A program made the position numbers and the translations under genes. The notes beneath the pieces were generated by a model that searched no databases, was not told where the DNA came from, and worked only from the letters and a program-made list of their open reading frames with translations. From Quercus robur (taxonomy: Eukaryota; Streptophyta; Magnoliopsida; Fagales; Fagaceae): a stretch of 64,000 nucleotides of DNA. Positions 46,150 to 58,760 of the stretch are shown one piece after another (position 1 is the first letter of the stretch; each line of letters starts with the position of its first letter). The stretch covers positions 77,823,834 through 77,887,833 of the forward strand of contig NC_065538.1 of NCBI RefSeq assembly GCF_932294415.1, in the 5' to 3' direction.

Positions 46150-49100
46150 CACATCATTAGGTTTTACATGAATGGCCATTTTGAATCACTTGGAGATAAT
46201 TTTATTCTTGGAATGAACACACATTTGCCTATATTAGTGCCAATTATGATTTCTGCTTCTATCACCCATGTAGCCAATCTTGTTATAATGAGTCTTGATC
46301 CATTACAAAGACCTTCATTTTGATTCAAGTTTCTAACCAACATTACAGGCAAACCTATTTTTAATGTCAGTTAATGGTTTGGCAATCCTGGAAATCTCAA
46401 CGTGTTCAAAAATTCAACAGTATACAAGACATCTTGGTCAGGAACATTTGAAGAAGCCTTGCATATAGAATCTGAACTTAGATATTCATGAACTTCTCCA
46501 TTTAAGGATAACACAATGTAGTCATTTAGTTCTTCTACAACTTCATTTGTAGGGGCAAGAATTGCCCTATCCTATAGGTAACTTGGATCTGTGTATTTAT
46601 TTTCCAAACCTGGATATGTGTTGTCAATAATATCTTGCATTGGATTCTCTGAAGGTTAGATAATCAAATCACTTGGAATTGAAATGTTGTAATCCCCATC
46701 TCCTTCTCCCAATTCACCATTACCTATTTTAAGAATCCACTCACTAAAGTCCTTTATAGATGATGTTTCTATTCCACTCATACTGTTCTGTAGAAGCCTC
46801 ATATTTGTTTGGAGTTTAAAGACATTACAATCATTCCATAGATATAACTTGCTAATTGAGGATTGGACTATATCTTCTCGTCTTCCCTTTCTCACAACTG
46901 GAAGTATTTGTCAAAAATCACCCCCTAGAACTACAACTTTACCACCAAAAGGTTTTTCAGCATTTTGAGGATCTTCAATTTGTAGTATATCTTGTAACGT
47001 GCGGTCAGTAGCTTCAAAACAATTCCTATGTGCCATCGATGCTTCATCCCAAAGTATAATACTTGTTTTTGAGATAAGTTCCATTGCTTGTGTTCTTTGC
47101 TTTATGTCACAGGTAGAGTCATCATTTACATTAATTGGGATATGAAATCTTGAGTGAGCAGTCCTTCCACCAGGAAGCAACAAAGCAGCAATTCCTGAAG
47201 ACGCAACAGTAAGAGCAATTTTGCCTTTTGATCTTATACCAAACAGGATGGTTCTATAAAGATACGTTTTACCCGTTCCACAATGTCCATAGACAAAAAG
47301 CATTCCCCCTCTTTTAGTAGCAACAACTTCCATTATAGAATTGTAGATTATTCTCTGTTCATTGTTTAGGCCAGAAATTAGGATCTCATGTTCTCTTTTC
47401 AAACTTGATATATCATACGACATTTCTTCTTGAATAAGTCTATTCCCATTCTGAATAAGATCCATATTTGGCTGGGGCATTTGTGGATAATCTCTAAGTG
47501 ATCTTCCATATTATTGGAGGATTTTTTTCAATTTCTTACAATCCATAATTTCTCAATTGGTCATCTGATAAAATTAGTTCTTGGAATTGGAGGATACGCC
47601 TTTGCCTATTTAGTATATCTTCTGTAATTAGTTTCCAGTTGGATTCCCAAAGACTTAATCGATCAGCTACTTCACAGATCAATAGCATTGTAACAAATAG
47701 TTGACGCAATTGTTGCCCATTGGCCCAACTTGAAGCTTCAATTAGGGAATCATGCCATTCTTTGTCATCATCAAGAAGTCCAAGTGCATAATAGGCTTCC
47801 TTATAAGTTGGATAAGTAACACTGTTTATAGTCCTTAATTCTTTAAAGTTTCTTGGACCTTTGACAATGTTAAGCAACATTCTCTAATAAAACCTTTCAC
47901 CACTTGAAGGATGTGCGTAATACACTCTTCCAATACAATATTTAGATTTCCTTCTTTGCCATTGCTTATCATTACTATGCCATACCCATTTTGTAGGAAA
48001 TTCAGCATAAGTCAACTCTCGAGCATCTTCAAAAGCCTCATTTGTTTTCATCCATTCTGTAAACTTTGTTTCTTCAATACCAGGTATATTTAAAACAATA
48101 TCCAAGCTTGTATTTTCCGGATAAATGATGCGATGTTTGTCTTCCAAATGAAAATTTAATCTTTCAATAGGTGGATATCGAAACTGAATTGGAAATTCAA
48201 ATATTCTCCAACATGCTTCAGAAGCTGAAATATATCTACAATCCAAGTATGCTTTTGTCTCATCAACAACAATGTCGGTCTCTTGTCCATCACTCCCAAT
48301 ATTTGGCAAATTCTCTTCTACAACAACTGTTGCTCTATCTGATCCCTTGTTTATATATTTAAACAAATATTTGATCGATCGAGATCTATTACACCATTCT
48401 ACATTCAAATGGGATTGGTACTTCACCAAAAGATCTACATTATAAGGTACAACATATCGGTTATCCAAAAGAATTTCGTTCTTCTCTATTGTTTTTCCAT
48501 CATTTCTCCTTCTATATACTGGAAAGCCTTCTTCATCAATTGTTGTTTCTTCATAAAATCTTTTTGGAAAATGTTTTGTACATTTACCATTCATCATGCA
48601 CGGTGATTTTGGTTTTGCAGATCCACATGGGCCATGCATCATAAATTGTTTTACAACTTTATTAGCAACAGGATCCTCATCTAGATCTGGTATCTTAGCC
48701 ATAATGATACCATCAATGTCTGTTGGACTTGGACACTTATCCTTTGGATCCAAGAATAGAAGAATATGTGCATGTGGGAGTCCTCTTTTTTGGAATTCAA
48801 TTGTATACACAATTGCAATAACTTTTCCAAAATGAGATTTATGCCTTAAATCATGTAATAGTTCATCCAATTTTATCTTAAAAACCCTTGCTACAATATC
48901 TGGCCGATCCTCATATTTCAGGCCTTCTATAAATTCTAAGGAATGATTGATTTTTGGCCATTTTGGATTGCAAGTAAATGTAAGAAATAAATCTGTGTAA
49001 CCTGCCCATCTACATATCACCATTGCATCTTGATAATTTTGAACCATGTACCTTGGACTTCTAGTAAATGAGTATGGTAGGACTATTCATTTGCCTATTG

Positions 49101-50345
49101 TAATGGGATCTGTATCACCACGAAGAACGACATCTTTCAAACCATAGTACAGCTCTGACCTCAATTTTTTTTTTTGATTGAATCTAACCCATTGTAGTCT
49201 TTCTTCTTCGATAGAAGTGTATGCATCCACTATAAATTGTTGAAAAAGCCTTCTACTAAGCAACAATGTCTTGCCCTCATGAAAGCGTTGTTGAAGCCTA
49301 TAAGCATAGTATTCTCTCATTGTTATTGATTCCCTTTTTCTAGAGTTGCTCCCATTCAAATTCCTATAAGGTATACCAAGCATATACCCATCCTCACCAT
49401 ACGGAAAAAGTAATGGATATTGCAATGCCATAAAGCTTGGATGAGTCCCATTTATACGTTGCAATCCTAAACTTCGATTCTCAACAATGATATCTCTATT
49501 ATAACTTTCAATATTAAAATCTCCAACAATAAGAGCAACTATCTCCGACGTTATAGGTAAGTCATATTGCCTTTCACCAGAATTGCGATTTCGTATTAAA
49601 CGAATTCTGACATTATGTATATCTGATTCATCAAATCTATCCCTGACCATTCTAAAACATTTAACCAAATGGTTGCACTGGTCTAACATTTCCATCAACC
49701 CGGTAACAATATCTAGATCCACATAATTTCTATCATCTTCATGTATAACTGTATCAATTCTATTTTTAATTTCATTATTAGTTTCATAAATATAAAGCTG
49801 TGCATACTTAGGTTTTTGGCCATGGACAGGAAGAAGTGATCCAATTCTATGATGAGTTTAACCATTTACACGAAACACACATGGACCAGAACCATTATTC
49901 ACTGATCTATCAACATTACCCCCCAAAGAAGTGAAAGCAAAGAGAGAGTTGTAGATTCTTATCCCTAGTCGAAAGTTTATTGATCTCTGACCACTATTAA
50001 TATTGAGTAAGTTTCCAAGAAAGGGTGGAGGTTCTTTCAATAGAGGGAGTTCAACTCTTCCTTCAGAACAGCACAAACTAAACTTTGGTTTTGTAGGCGT
50101 TTTTGACTTTATAGTTCTCTCTTCATACCAAAGTTGAGCTCCACAATGTTCACATACTATTGTTGGAGGTCCTAAATCCAATGGTTCTGTAAATTTTCCT
50201 ATAACAACAAAAATAAAAATTCACTTTTTCTTCCTAATTTTAGAACATTTTTGGGAGAACTAAAAAATGTAACACTTACATTGTTTTCTGCTTTCATCAT
50301 TAATGCTATATTGTCTACATCGAATACTCCTTTCAAATGGCTCGT
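46150..50345 (-). pseudogene. Helitron Rep-helicase, decayed
   Basis: Minus-strand remains of the rolling-circle transposase of Helitrons. Order: N-terminal exon piece (50,345-50,282); zinc-finger-like CEHCG block; Helitron N-domain; HUH nuclease with PHAHILLF (about 48,765); the two tyrosines in YLFKY (about 48,355); then a PIF1-like helicase with Walker A GHCGTGKT (about 47,275) and WDEAS (about 47,045). In-frame stops occur at 49,858, 49,087, 47,884, 46,911 and 46,656, with at least one more stop and a frameshift near 47,500. Several fall where the family has Arg, consistent with CGA to TGA. The last helicase motifs are absent after about 46,160, so the 3' end is truncated or replaced. The protein is not functional. 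Confidence 0.9.
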
Positions 50346-51757
50346 CATCTCTTGTTCTTGTTTGGCCTAGGTTACATACTAATTATGAGTTTTTTAAAGA
50401 AAAATATATTTTTTAATATGTCAATATTGTACCCCTTCTATTTCTCTTTTCAGATAAAATTAATCTTCGTCTCAATCTTGCATAGAAAGCAGACTCCATG
50501 CTTGGGGAACAAACTAAAAGCAAAGCATTCACAAAATTTTAATTCATAAATATAACTATATAGAAAAAACATATATAACAAATTAGCAGTTAGATGTTAT
50601 AGAAAGGGGAAAACTTGAAGAAAAATATAGCATTCACATACTAACTTCAGAATTAAAAACACATAAAGATATGATTATTTGATAAAATAAAAATTGTATT
50701 ACAATTTGTATAAAATATGATCATATTCCAATTTCAAATTCTCTCTACAAACATATTACCAATAAATATGCAATAAACAGTACAGAATAAAGGAAAGACT
50801 GGTAAATGCCTGACTTTCCTCTTTCCTCGTCTTGTAGTTGTATTACAAAATAAGCCAGATATCAAAATGCTAAATCCCTGCCTGCAAAACCATAAGAATC
50901 CAATTTTCAGCCAAGAATCATTAATAGAAGACCAAATAGTACAGTGCAGAAAAAAACAGATTTAAAATAGCAACCATATATTTGCTGCTGTACACATATA
51001 TACAGCAACTTTTTCATCACAATGATAAAAGCAGATTTAAAACAACAACCATATATACAACATATTAAACTATACACATATATACAGCCAACAAAAGAAA
51101 AAAAACTCTTGACACACACAATGATACTATTTGATTTGTTTTTTTTAGATCCAAGTTTTTTTTTTTTTTGGGAGTTGCACAAAAAAAAATCAATTACTAT
51201 ACCGGTGTATTTTTATGCTTAAAAAAATAACAAATGACAAAGTCTAAGAGGTTAAAAATAGACAATAAAGAAACTTTGACTTGAGACTATTATAGATACA
51301 GCCAACAAAAAAAAAAAAAAAACTCTTGACACACACAATGATACTATTTAATTTTTTTTATTAAAAAAATAAGGATTGGTATTTGGTACTACTTGGTTAT
51401 CTAAAAGAGGTCTTTTTTGTGCATGGGTATATGTTAGTCACTACAGGTTAGTCTTCTTAGATCCAAGTTTTTTTTTTTGGGAGTTGCACAAAAAAAGATC
51501 AATTGCTATAGCGGTGTATTTTTATGCTTAAAAAAATAACAAAGGACAAAGTCTAAGAGGTTAAAAATAGACAATAAAGAAACTTTGACTTGAGACTATT
51601 ATAGATTCAAAAGTAAAATGAAAATAGAACATTGGATCATGAATGTCTGGTTCTTCTTCATCACAAACGCAAAACGAAAAAAAAAAAAAAAAAAAACTCT
51701 CACCACACACATACACAAATTAATACAATAAGCAGTATACTACCAACCCATTACACT

Positions 51758-51798
<41 letters not shown>

Positions 51799-52041
51799 GC
51801 AACTTCTTCATAACAAACGCAAAATGAAAAGAAGAAAAAATCCATTGCACCATATTAAAAGACCATAATTATTACTTACAAATGAATAAAGAATCCAAAT
51901 TTGCGAACAGAACACTATAATATACTATGTTATTAAAACTCCAAGCATAAAAGCAGATTTAAAACAGCAACCATATATTTGCTGCTATACACATATATAC
52001 AGCAACTTCTTCATCACAAATGCAAAACGAAAAGAAACACA

Positions 52042-52077
<36 letters not shown>

Positions 52078-52110
52078 ACCACACACATACACAAATTAAT
52101 ACAATACTAA
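50346..52110. repeat. Helitron-flanking AT-rich DNA with local repeats
   Basis: A unit of about 100 bases with GCAGATTTAAAACAGCAACC, ATATTTGCTGCTATACAC and CAGCAACTTCTTCATCACAA occurs near 50,950, 51,025 and 51,948. A second set, AAAGTCTAAGAGGTTAAAAA... near 51,240 and 51,547, marks a tandem duplication of about 307 bases. (CA)n lies at 51,759-51,790. No gene is seen. Confidence 0.75.
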
Positions 52111-55100
52111 TTTACCTCACAAACAGCATAGATCTTTTCTTAGGTTTCTTTAGTAAAACTGACCACTATCAAAGTATTTGTATTTGCACATTTGTAGCAA
52201 TTACGCAATTTACACTTGGTCATTCAATATGTGAGATGAGACCAAGATACATTTTTCATAATGTTTCCCCTGGTTCAACTTATTTCCTTTTTCCTAATCC
52301 ACGTTTCTAAATATGTATCAATTTTCACATGGGTCCCATCATTCACTATGTGAGCTGAAAAAAAAAAAACCACATTCACAATGTTTCCACATGTTCATCC
52401 TATTAACTATTACCTAATTGGGAAAACAGTAGCACCTTTTTTTGGGAGGGGGGGGGGGGGTTCCTATTTTGGTAAGCTAATAAACACAAGTTAAAATACA
52501 TAAACATTGAGAACCCCTATATATCGTATAATAGTGTGCATTGTGGCAGGCCTTTCCTATCACAACACTCTCATCTCTCTAACCATTCTTTCTTACCTTA
52601 TAGGCGTGATAAAGGTCGCATGCCTCAAAATCAACCTCAAATGTGCCATTCACGGCATCTCCATATTGTCCAATGCATTGGACACAACAATTTTACACAC
52701 CAATACACTGCATTGCTACCCATTAATTTCATATATATAATATAGCCCAAACCAAAGTCAGATCCTAGCATTACCAAAAACCCAGATATATATTTTCAAC
52801 CCATAAACAGGGCAAAACCCAAGTGGGGGATTTCCATTGAATTTGGTTCAATTTGCAATGAGAGGAATAAGATGATGACATTAGAATTTAGAAGGCTAGA
52901 TACATTACAGACCAGAAGTTGACAGAGGAGCTACATATCAAACTAAGATTGGAAAAACTAATAAGGAATTGGGATCCAAGACTTTAATAAGTTAGCAGTC
53001 AAAATTTTTCTTCTTGAATTGTTACACGTGTGGCAGAGCTAGAATCAAGTAATGCAAAAGCTCCATTAAAGTCTATAATGACTCATTCTATAAGATCAAG
53101 TATAGTCCACAATGATTCCCTGTATATGAATTCTCATTAAATTTTAATGATAATCAGTTTCAAATAGTTAGATTTTTTTGTTTGGTTAAAAGTTTCTCGC
53201 ACATTTTGTAGGTGCATTGTTTGCCGAGAGCAATTCCTTTTAGTGAGAATTCTTTAGGCCTGGTGTATAAAATTGTGAGCAATCGATCCATACATTGAGT
53301 GGCTGTGAATTTGTGCTGGCACAGAATCACTTTTGCCTTTTTTAGCTATATTTTTACATCATGGTTATTAAGAATTCTGTTTCGTATTCAATGATGCTAG
53401 CTGATTCTACAAGCCCTCTTATGGAAACAAACAAATGGTATCTGATATATATAGCCTAGTGGAATGAGTTTGTATTGCGTTTAATATAAAGAATTCAGTA
53501 GTCACCCATATATGAGCTCTAAGTAGAGTCCCCAACCCTCTGAAAATGCCTCATATGGCAGCTCTACCTCCCCCAAAGCAAGTTTTGGTTTGACTCTTTT
53601 GAGTATACGCCCTCCCTTTGTTATTTGCAACTATCCATTGACAATCCCATCAAAATCCCGTAATATCAAGCAACAACAAAGAGGAAAAAAAATTAGGTCC
53701 AACTGGTTTTTATTGTTGCTTAACATTAAAAAAAAAAAAAAAAAAATTACCAATAAATGTTAATCATTATTAAAATGATAAGTTGTATATGTTTCAAAGT
53801 GAGTGGTTAATTTTAATGACGACTAGTTGGGGTCACATTATATAGAGAAGAACAACATCACTTGTTTAGTGAGCTTATGATGAAAGTCAACAATGTATTA
53901 GACAAAAAAGCCTGGACTATGAAATTCAATATGAGCTTGGAAATTTAGGTCTTTGGGACTCCAATTTTTTTTGTATTTATGTCCTTTATGATGGCTTTGT
54001 GGCTGCTGACTATGGTTCTTCAATGGCCAACAACAATTTGCTAAATTTAGAATTAGCATGTTTCTTGAACTAAATAAAAGACAAATTTGGTTAGGAAAAT
54101 GCCCTATTTGATGGCTAATGTATCAGCTATCATCCAATTTGACACATTTAAATTAGTCAAGCTTAAGCTTGCTCATCAGCTTATGTTTACTTGTGCTAAG
54201 TGCAAACTATTTGTTATATTGACCTGTACCAAGTCATGCATCCAAGCGACTCCATATTTGAACATCTATTAGATTTGCTTAAATGTGAACATCACAAGGA
54301 ACTTCTCAAAGAACATGACATGTCATATCATTGATAGCAGGCAGGGGCGGCTGCACATATACTTCAAATTTTACATATAAACCACGCATAATCAAAGCCA
54401 TACTTCTAACAACAAAATATAACAAAGAAGAAATGTTACAAAAAATTAATTTATATCTATGAAAAGAAACATATATATATATATATACAGCAATTTCTTC
54501 ATCACAATTTGTGAACAGAACACTACAATATACTATGATATTAAAACTCCAAGCATAAAAGCAGATTTAAAACAGCAACCAAATATTTGCTGTAACTATT
54601 AAAAACTTGCTCCATATCTGTAAAGAAAAGAAAAAAAAAAAAAGACATATAATTCAGTATGAACAATGTATTGAATAACTAACCTCAATGTACTCCACAC
54701 CAATTTCGCTAAGATTATTAGGAAGCAAGTTGATAACTCCACCTCACTCAGTTTCCACTAAACAAATTCAAACCCATAGCTCAGTTTCCACACAAAAACA
54801 ATTCAAATTGACCAATAGCTCAGTTTCCACAGAAAAACATATATTCAAATTGATTTTCTAAGTGTGTGCACAAAAACTACAATTCAATCAACTCTAGAAT
54901 ACAAAATAGGCTGGGGTAAAAAATAAACCATAGCTCAGTTTCCACACAAAAACAGTTCAAATTGACCAATAGCTCAGTTTTTACACAAAAACATATAACT
55001 AAAATTAAAAAAAAAAGTTAAGAAATCCACACTAAAATAGTTAGAAATCAGATGTACATAGATTATCACAGAGGCAAATGAATACCATACCTTTAACCCT

Positions 55101-55243
55101 GATTCGAATGGAGGAAAAGAATGAAGAGAAAGGCAATAGCAATAAACCTAGAAATTGAACAGCCGTGAAAAAAAAAAAAAAAAAACCTAATAATAATCAA
55201 CTATTTATATATAAGATAATAGTTATAGAGTTCACATTCATAA

Positions 55244-55250
<7 letters not shown>
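52110..55250. other. Gene-poor AT-rich region
   Basis: Holds a fourth copy of the AGCAACCAAATATTTGCTG unit near 54,570 and about five copies of AGCTCAGTTTCCACACAAAA between 54,770 and 54,990. A G-run is at 52,447-52,460. Short frames around 52,507-52,740 and 54,087-54,272 have no recognisable family. Confidence 0.5.
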
Positions 55251-55258
<8 letters not shown>

Positions 55259-55302
<44 letters not shown>

Positions 55303-55650
55303 TATAGGTTTATAAGATAATACCTTTGGACCGGTCTCGACGGGCTGGGTTGGTTGTATTGCTGACCGACATAGTTGATGGGCCATGGGCTAGATGAGAC
55401 CCATGGCAAATGGGGCTCCGTTTCTGTTCTAAGGAAGAGTGGAAACTGAGCAAAGTGGATATGGGTATGGTGGGATCTGTGGCCATGGGCTTGATGAGAC
55501 CCACGACAAATGGGTCGCCATTTCTGGGTTGTAAAGGGTGGATGTGGGTGTTTTGTGGCAAATCGGTGGTCTGAGGAAGGAGATCGATGGTCTGAGGCAA
55601 ATCGGTGGTCTGAGGAGAAGGAGATATCGGTGGTCTGAGGAAGGTGCTTG
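55259..55650. repeat. (TA)n and a 20-base GGTGGTCTGAGG minisatellite
   Basis: A TA run at 55,260-55,303. At 55,555-55,650 there are four imperfect copies of ATCGGTGGTCTGAGGAAGG, with a weaker copy near 55,710-55,745. Confidence 0.7.
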
Positions 55651-57289
55651 TTGGGTATTTAGATGCGATGGTGGGTATGGTGGATCTTTACATGCGATGC
55701 GATGCCGTCGTTGGTGGTCTGATGAAGGAGATCGATGGTTTGAAGAAGGTAGATGATCGATGGTCTATGGTGGGAAAGGCAGAGGATTGGGAAAGGCAGA
55801 GCATTGTGAAAAGCATCGTGAAAGGGAATGGGAAAGGATTTTTTTTTTTTTTGGTTTTGGTTTTATTTTTTTGTTTTATTATTTTTTTAATACTGTGCTG
55901 ACGTGGAAAATTGTGGGAGTTTCAAAAGCTTCGGTTATATATATATATATATATATAGATAATAATAATAATAATAATAGAATCTAATGGTTAAGGGAGA
56001 AAGTTAACTTTTTAATTTTTAATTTCAATTCTTGGATTGTATGCACCAAATCTTAGTCCAAAAAGAACTATATAGAATTTTATGCCGAGCAATATTATAA
56101 CAAAAGCATTATTTATTCCTATAAAAAAAAAAAGCATTATTTATTTATTTTTATAAAATAACAAAAGCGTTGTTAATTGTGTACTAGGGGAAAAGACTCA
56201 TGCATAGGGCAAGGAACACAAACAAAAGTGTTGTTAATTATGGATCACACTGTTTTTTTGAACCAAATTATAGATTGCATTTTTATTTTTATTTTTTTGT
56301 TAATGTATGGAAGCGGTGTACCAACTTTTAGTGAGACAATTTTCCTCCGTATTCATAACGCATCTTAAAAATCTTATGAATTAATAGGGTAGTATATCAA
56401 ACCTGCAATTTAGGCGTTTACGTTACACTCAAGACTAATGAACCCACAACTCGAATACCGGACTTTCACTATATTGGAAATCCTGTTACACCGTTTGTGT
56501 GAGACAAACACGGCCCATTGGAAATCGGCCAAAAAACTCTATGCTTCGGTCACAGTCCTACTCCGGTCTTCACCCATCGATGACTTTACCGCTCAAGTAG
56601 CACAACAATTCTGACCAGAATCTTACATTTTTCACTTTATCATTTGTTATTTTCCTTCTAGAAAGCATATAAAAATTAATTAAAGTATTCTTGACTGGAC
56701 ATGCGTATATTTTTAGTGAAAATGCGATTTTAGTCCTTACATGTTGGACATATTCTTGTTTTGGTTTCTAATTTGATTTTGCGTCTATTAAAACGAAAAA
56801 TTATATCCATTTTAGTCCTTGCCCTCAACTCACTAACAAAAATTTCATACGTGATAGATAGAATGCACTGTTTGCACAGTAAATGCTAATGTGACTAATA
56901 AAATAATAATAATAAATTTTGTTTGGCTTTTAGAACATGACACATCAACATTTTAATAAATTAAAAAAACCATGTCTGAAAATTTAAAAATAAAATAAAA
57001 TAAAAAGCAAAACCTTAAATCTAATTAATTTTTTTTATTACATTTCATTAGTTTTTTGGAAGAACATAAGAACATGTTCTTCATGTTCTTCCCCAACATA
57101 TCCAATCGGCCAACCCATTTGGATTATCAAACTCAACAAATTATAACACAATCAACACCGAATTCTCCACAAAATCAAACTCATAAACTCTATAAACAAA
57201 CTAATCTCCAACAAACCCAAACCTAGAAATTTTCTCGTGAAACAAACACAAAAAAACTCATAAAATTGACAATGGACTATGTTAAGGAC
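55650..57289. other. Intergenic, repeat-derived
   Basis: (TA)n at 55,937-55,958. 56,540-56,580 resembles 10,178-10,220 (ATGCTTC[G/C]GTCACAGT). 56,690-56,960 has the TTTTAGTCCTTAC.../...TTTTAGTCCTTGCCC text common in plant MITEs. No gene is seen. Confidence 0.4.
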
Positions 57290-58085
57290 ATATTTTATGC
57301 AATTGGCTAATCCTTTGACAAAATGCACTTTACTTGTAATTAGGTAGATCTAGGATGAGTTTGGTACTTCAAGATACAAGAGTTCACGTCAAGTATTAAA
57401 ACCATGAAGATTGGACCAAGAAACAAGTGAAGAAAAGCTATTCATTAAAGCTCAACAGATACCTCGACAAAAGTAGTATCTATCGAGATTTAAGAACGAA
57501 GCTTGACAGAAGCTCAATCTGTCAAGATCTACCAAATCAGAAGCTAAAATGTAGAAAGTGATCTAGTGCCTTATTCTCTCTGTAAGAAGTTATCGCGTCT
57601 TTTGCGCTTTAGGGTTTTGTAACCAAGTACTTCTTGATCTTCATTGTTGATGGAGTGAAGAACTTTGCAATCAATAACATCTTCAAGTTGCTGGAGTTAG
57701 TCATGTATTGAGATCTGTGCAAAAGGGTGGCGTTCATATATTGAAGAGTTTAGAGATTCTGAAACGATAGAAGGTTTCTGCTGTAAGTTCATTTATGGGA
57801 ATTGTAGAGTCTAGGGACAAATGTTTTGTGCTAGATTTGAAACTTCTCATTATTATAGTGAATTACTTTTCCAGAAGGTTTCCCCCTAGGTTTTTTATTG
57901 TGAAACTAGTTTGTTTCATTGGTTTTCCTGGGTCATCATATCTTGTCTTATTTACTATTTTGCTGTGCATGATTTTGACATGATATTGATGTTTGTTTGT
58001 TTTAACAAGTTTTATTCATAATAAATCTAATTAACAACTTGGATTTAAAACTTGTTAATTCTATTAACGGGGTCTAAATTTCTCA
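57290..58085 (+). repeat. 5' LTR
   Basis: Begins TGTTAAGGACATATTTTATG and ends TTTCTCA before the primer site. Compared with the 3' LTR it lacks about 90 bases that include the TATA-like CATATATAAG, so its promoter is probably lost. Confidence 0.85.
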
Positions 58086-58760
58086 ATAAGTGGTATCAAA
58101 GTGGGTACACTCTGATTGGATTAATTTTCTAAGTGTGATCCTTGACCCCCGTTGTCATGGATCATGGACAATATCTTTTGATTCCTCCTTTATTTGATGG
58201 TACTAACTATGCGTACTGGAAAGTTCATATGAATTTTTTTTTGCAAGCTCTTGATGAAAAAGTATAGCAAGTTGTTGAAGCCTGCTGGGTTAAGCTAAAG
58301 GAAGCGCCGGTGGATTGGGATGAAGCAAAGATCAAAGCGGAAAATTTCAATAGTAGGGCTTTGAATGCTCTATTTAGTGGTATGAGCAATAAAGAATTTC
58401 AATAAAACTTGTTAATTCTATTAACGGGGTCTAAATTTCTCAATAAGTGGTATCAAAGTGGGTACACTCTGATTGGATTAATTTCCTAAGTGTGATCCTT
58501 GACCCCCGTTGTCATGGATCATGGACAATATCTTTTGATTCCTCCTTTGTTTGATGGTACTAACTATGCGTACTGGAAAGTTCATATGAATTTTTTTTTG
58601 CAAGCTCTTGATGAAAAAGTATAGCAAGTTGTTGAAGCCTGCTAGGTTAAGCTAAAGGAAGCGCCGGTGGATTGGGATGAAGCAAAGATCAAAGCGGAAA
58701 ATTTCAATAGTAGGGCTTTGAATGCTCTATTTAGTGGTATGAGCAATAAGGAATTCAAGA
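58047..58760 (+). repeat. 357-bp tandem duplication over primer site and gag start
   Basis: Copy 1 is 58,047-58,403 and copy 2 is 58,404-58,760, nearly identical. Each contains the LTR end, the primer-binding site TGGTATCAAAG (58,091 and 58,448) and the gag ATG (58,157 and 58,514). Each gag copy carries the same TAG (58,265 and 58,622), so that stop predates the duplication. Confidence 0.93.

Noticed and set aside
47911-48835. Plus-strand frames opposite the Helitron gene
   Set aside because: They are shadows of the minus-strand helicase, with no conserved motif.
55538-55987. Plus-strand frames rich in Gly/Trp
   Set aside because: They are translations of the GGTGGTCTGAGG minisatellite and a TA run.
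58091-58110. Possible tRNA gene fragment
   Set aside because: TGGTATCAAAG is the retroelement primer-binding site; no cloverleaf follows.
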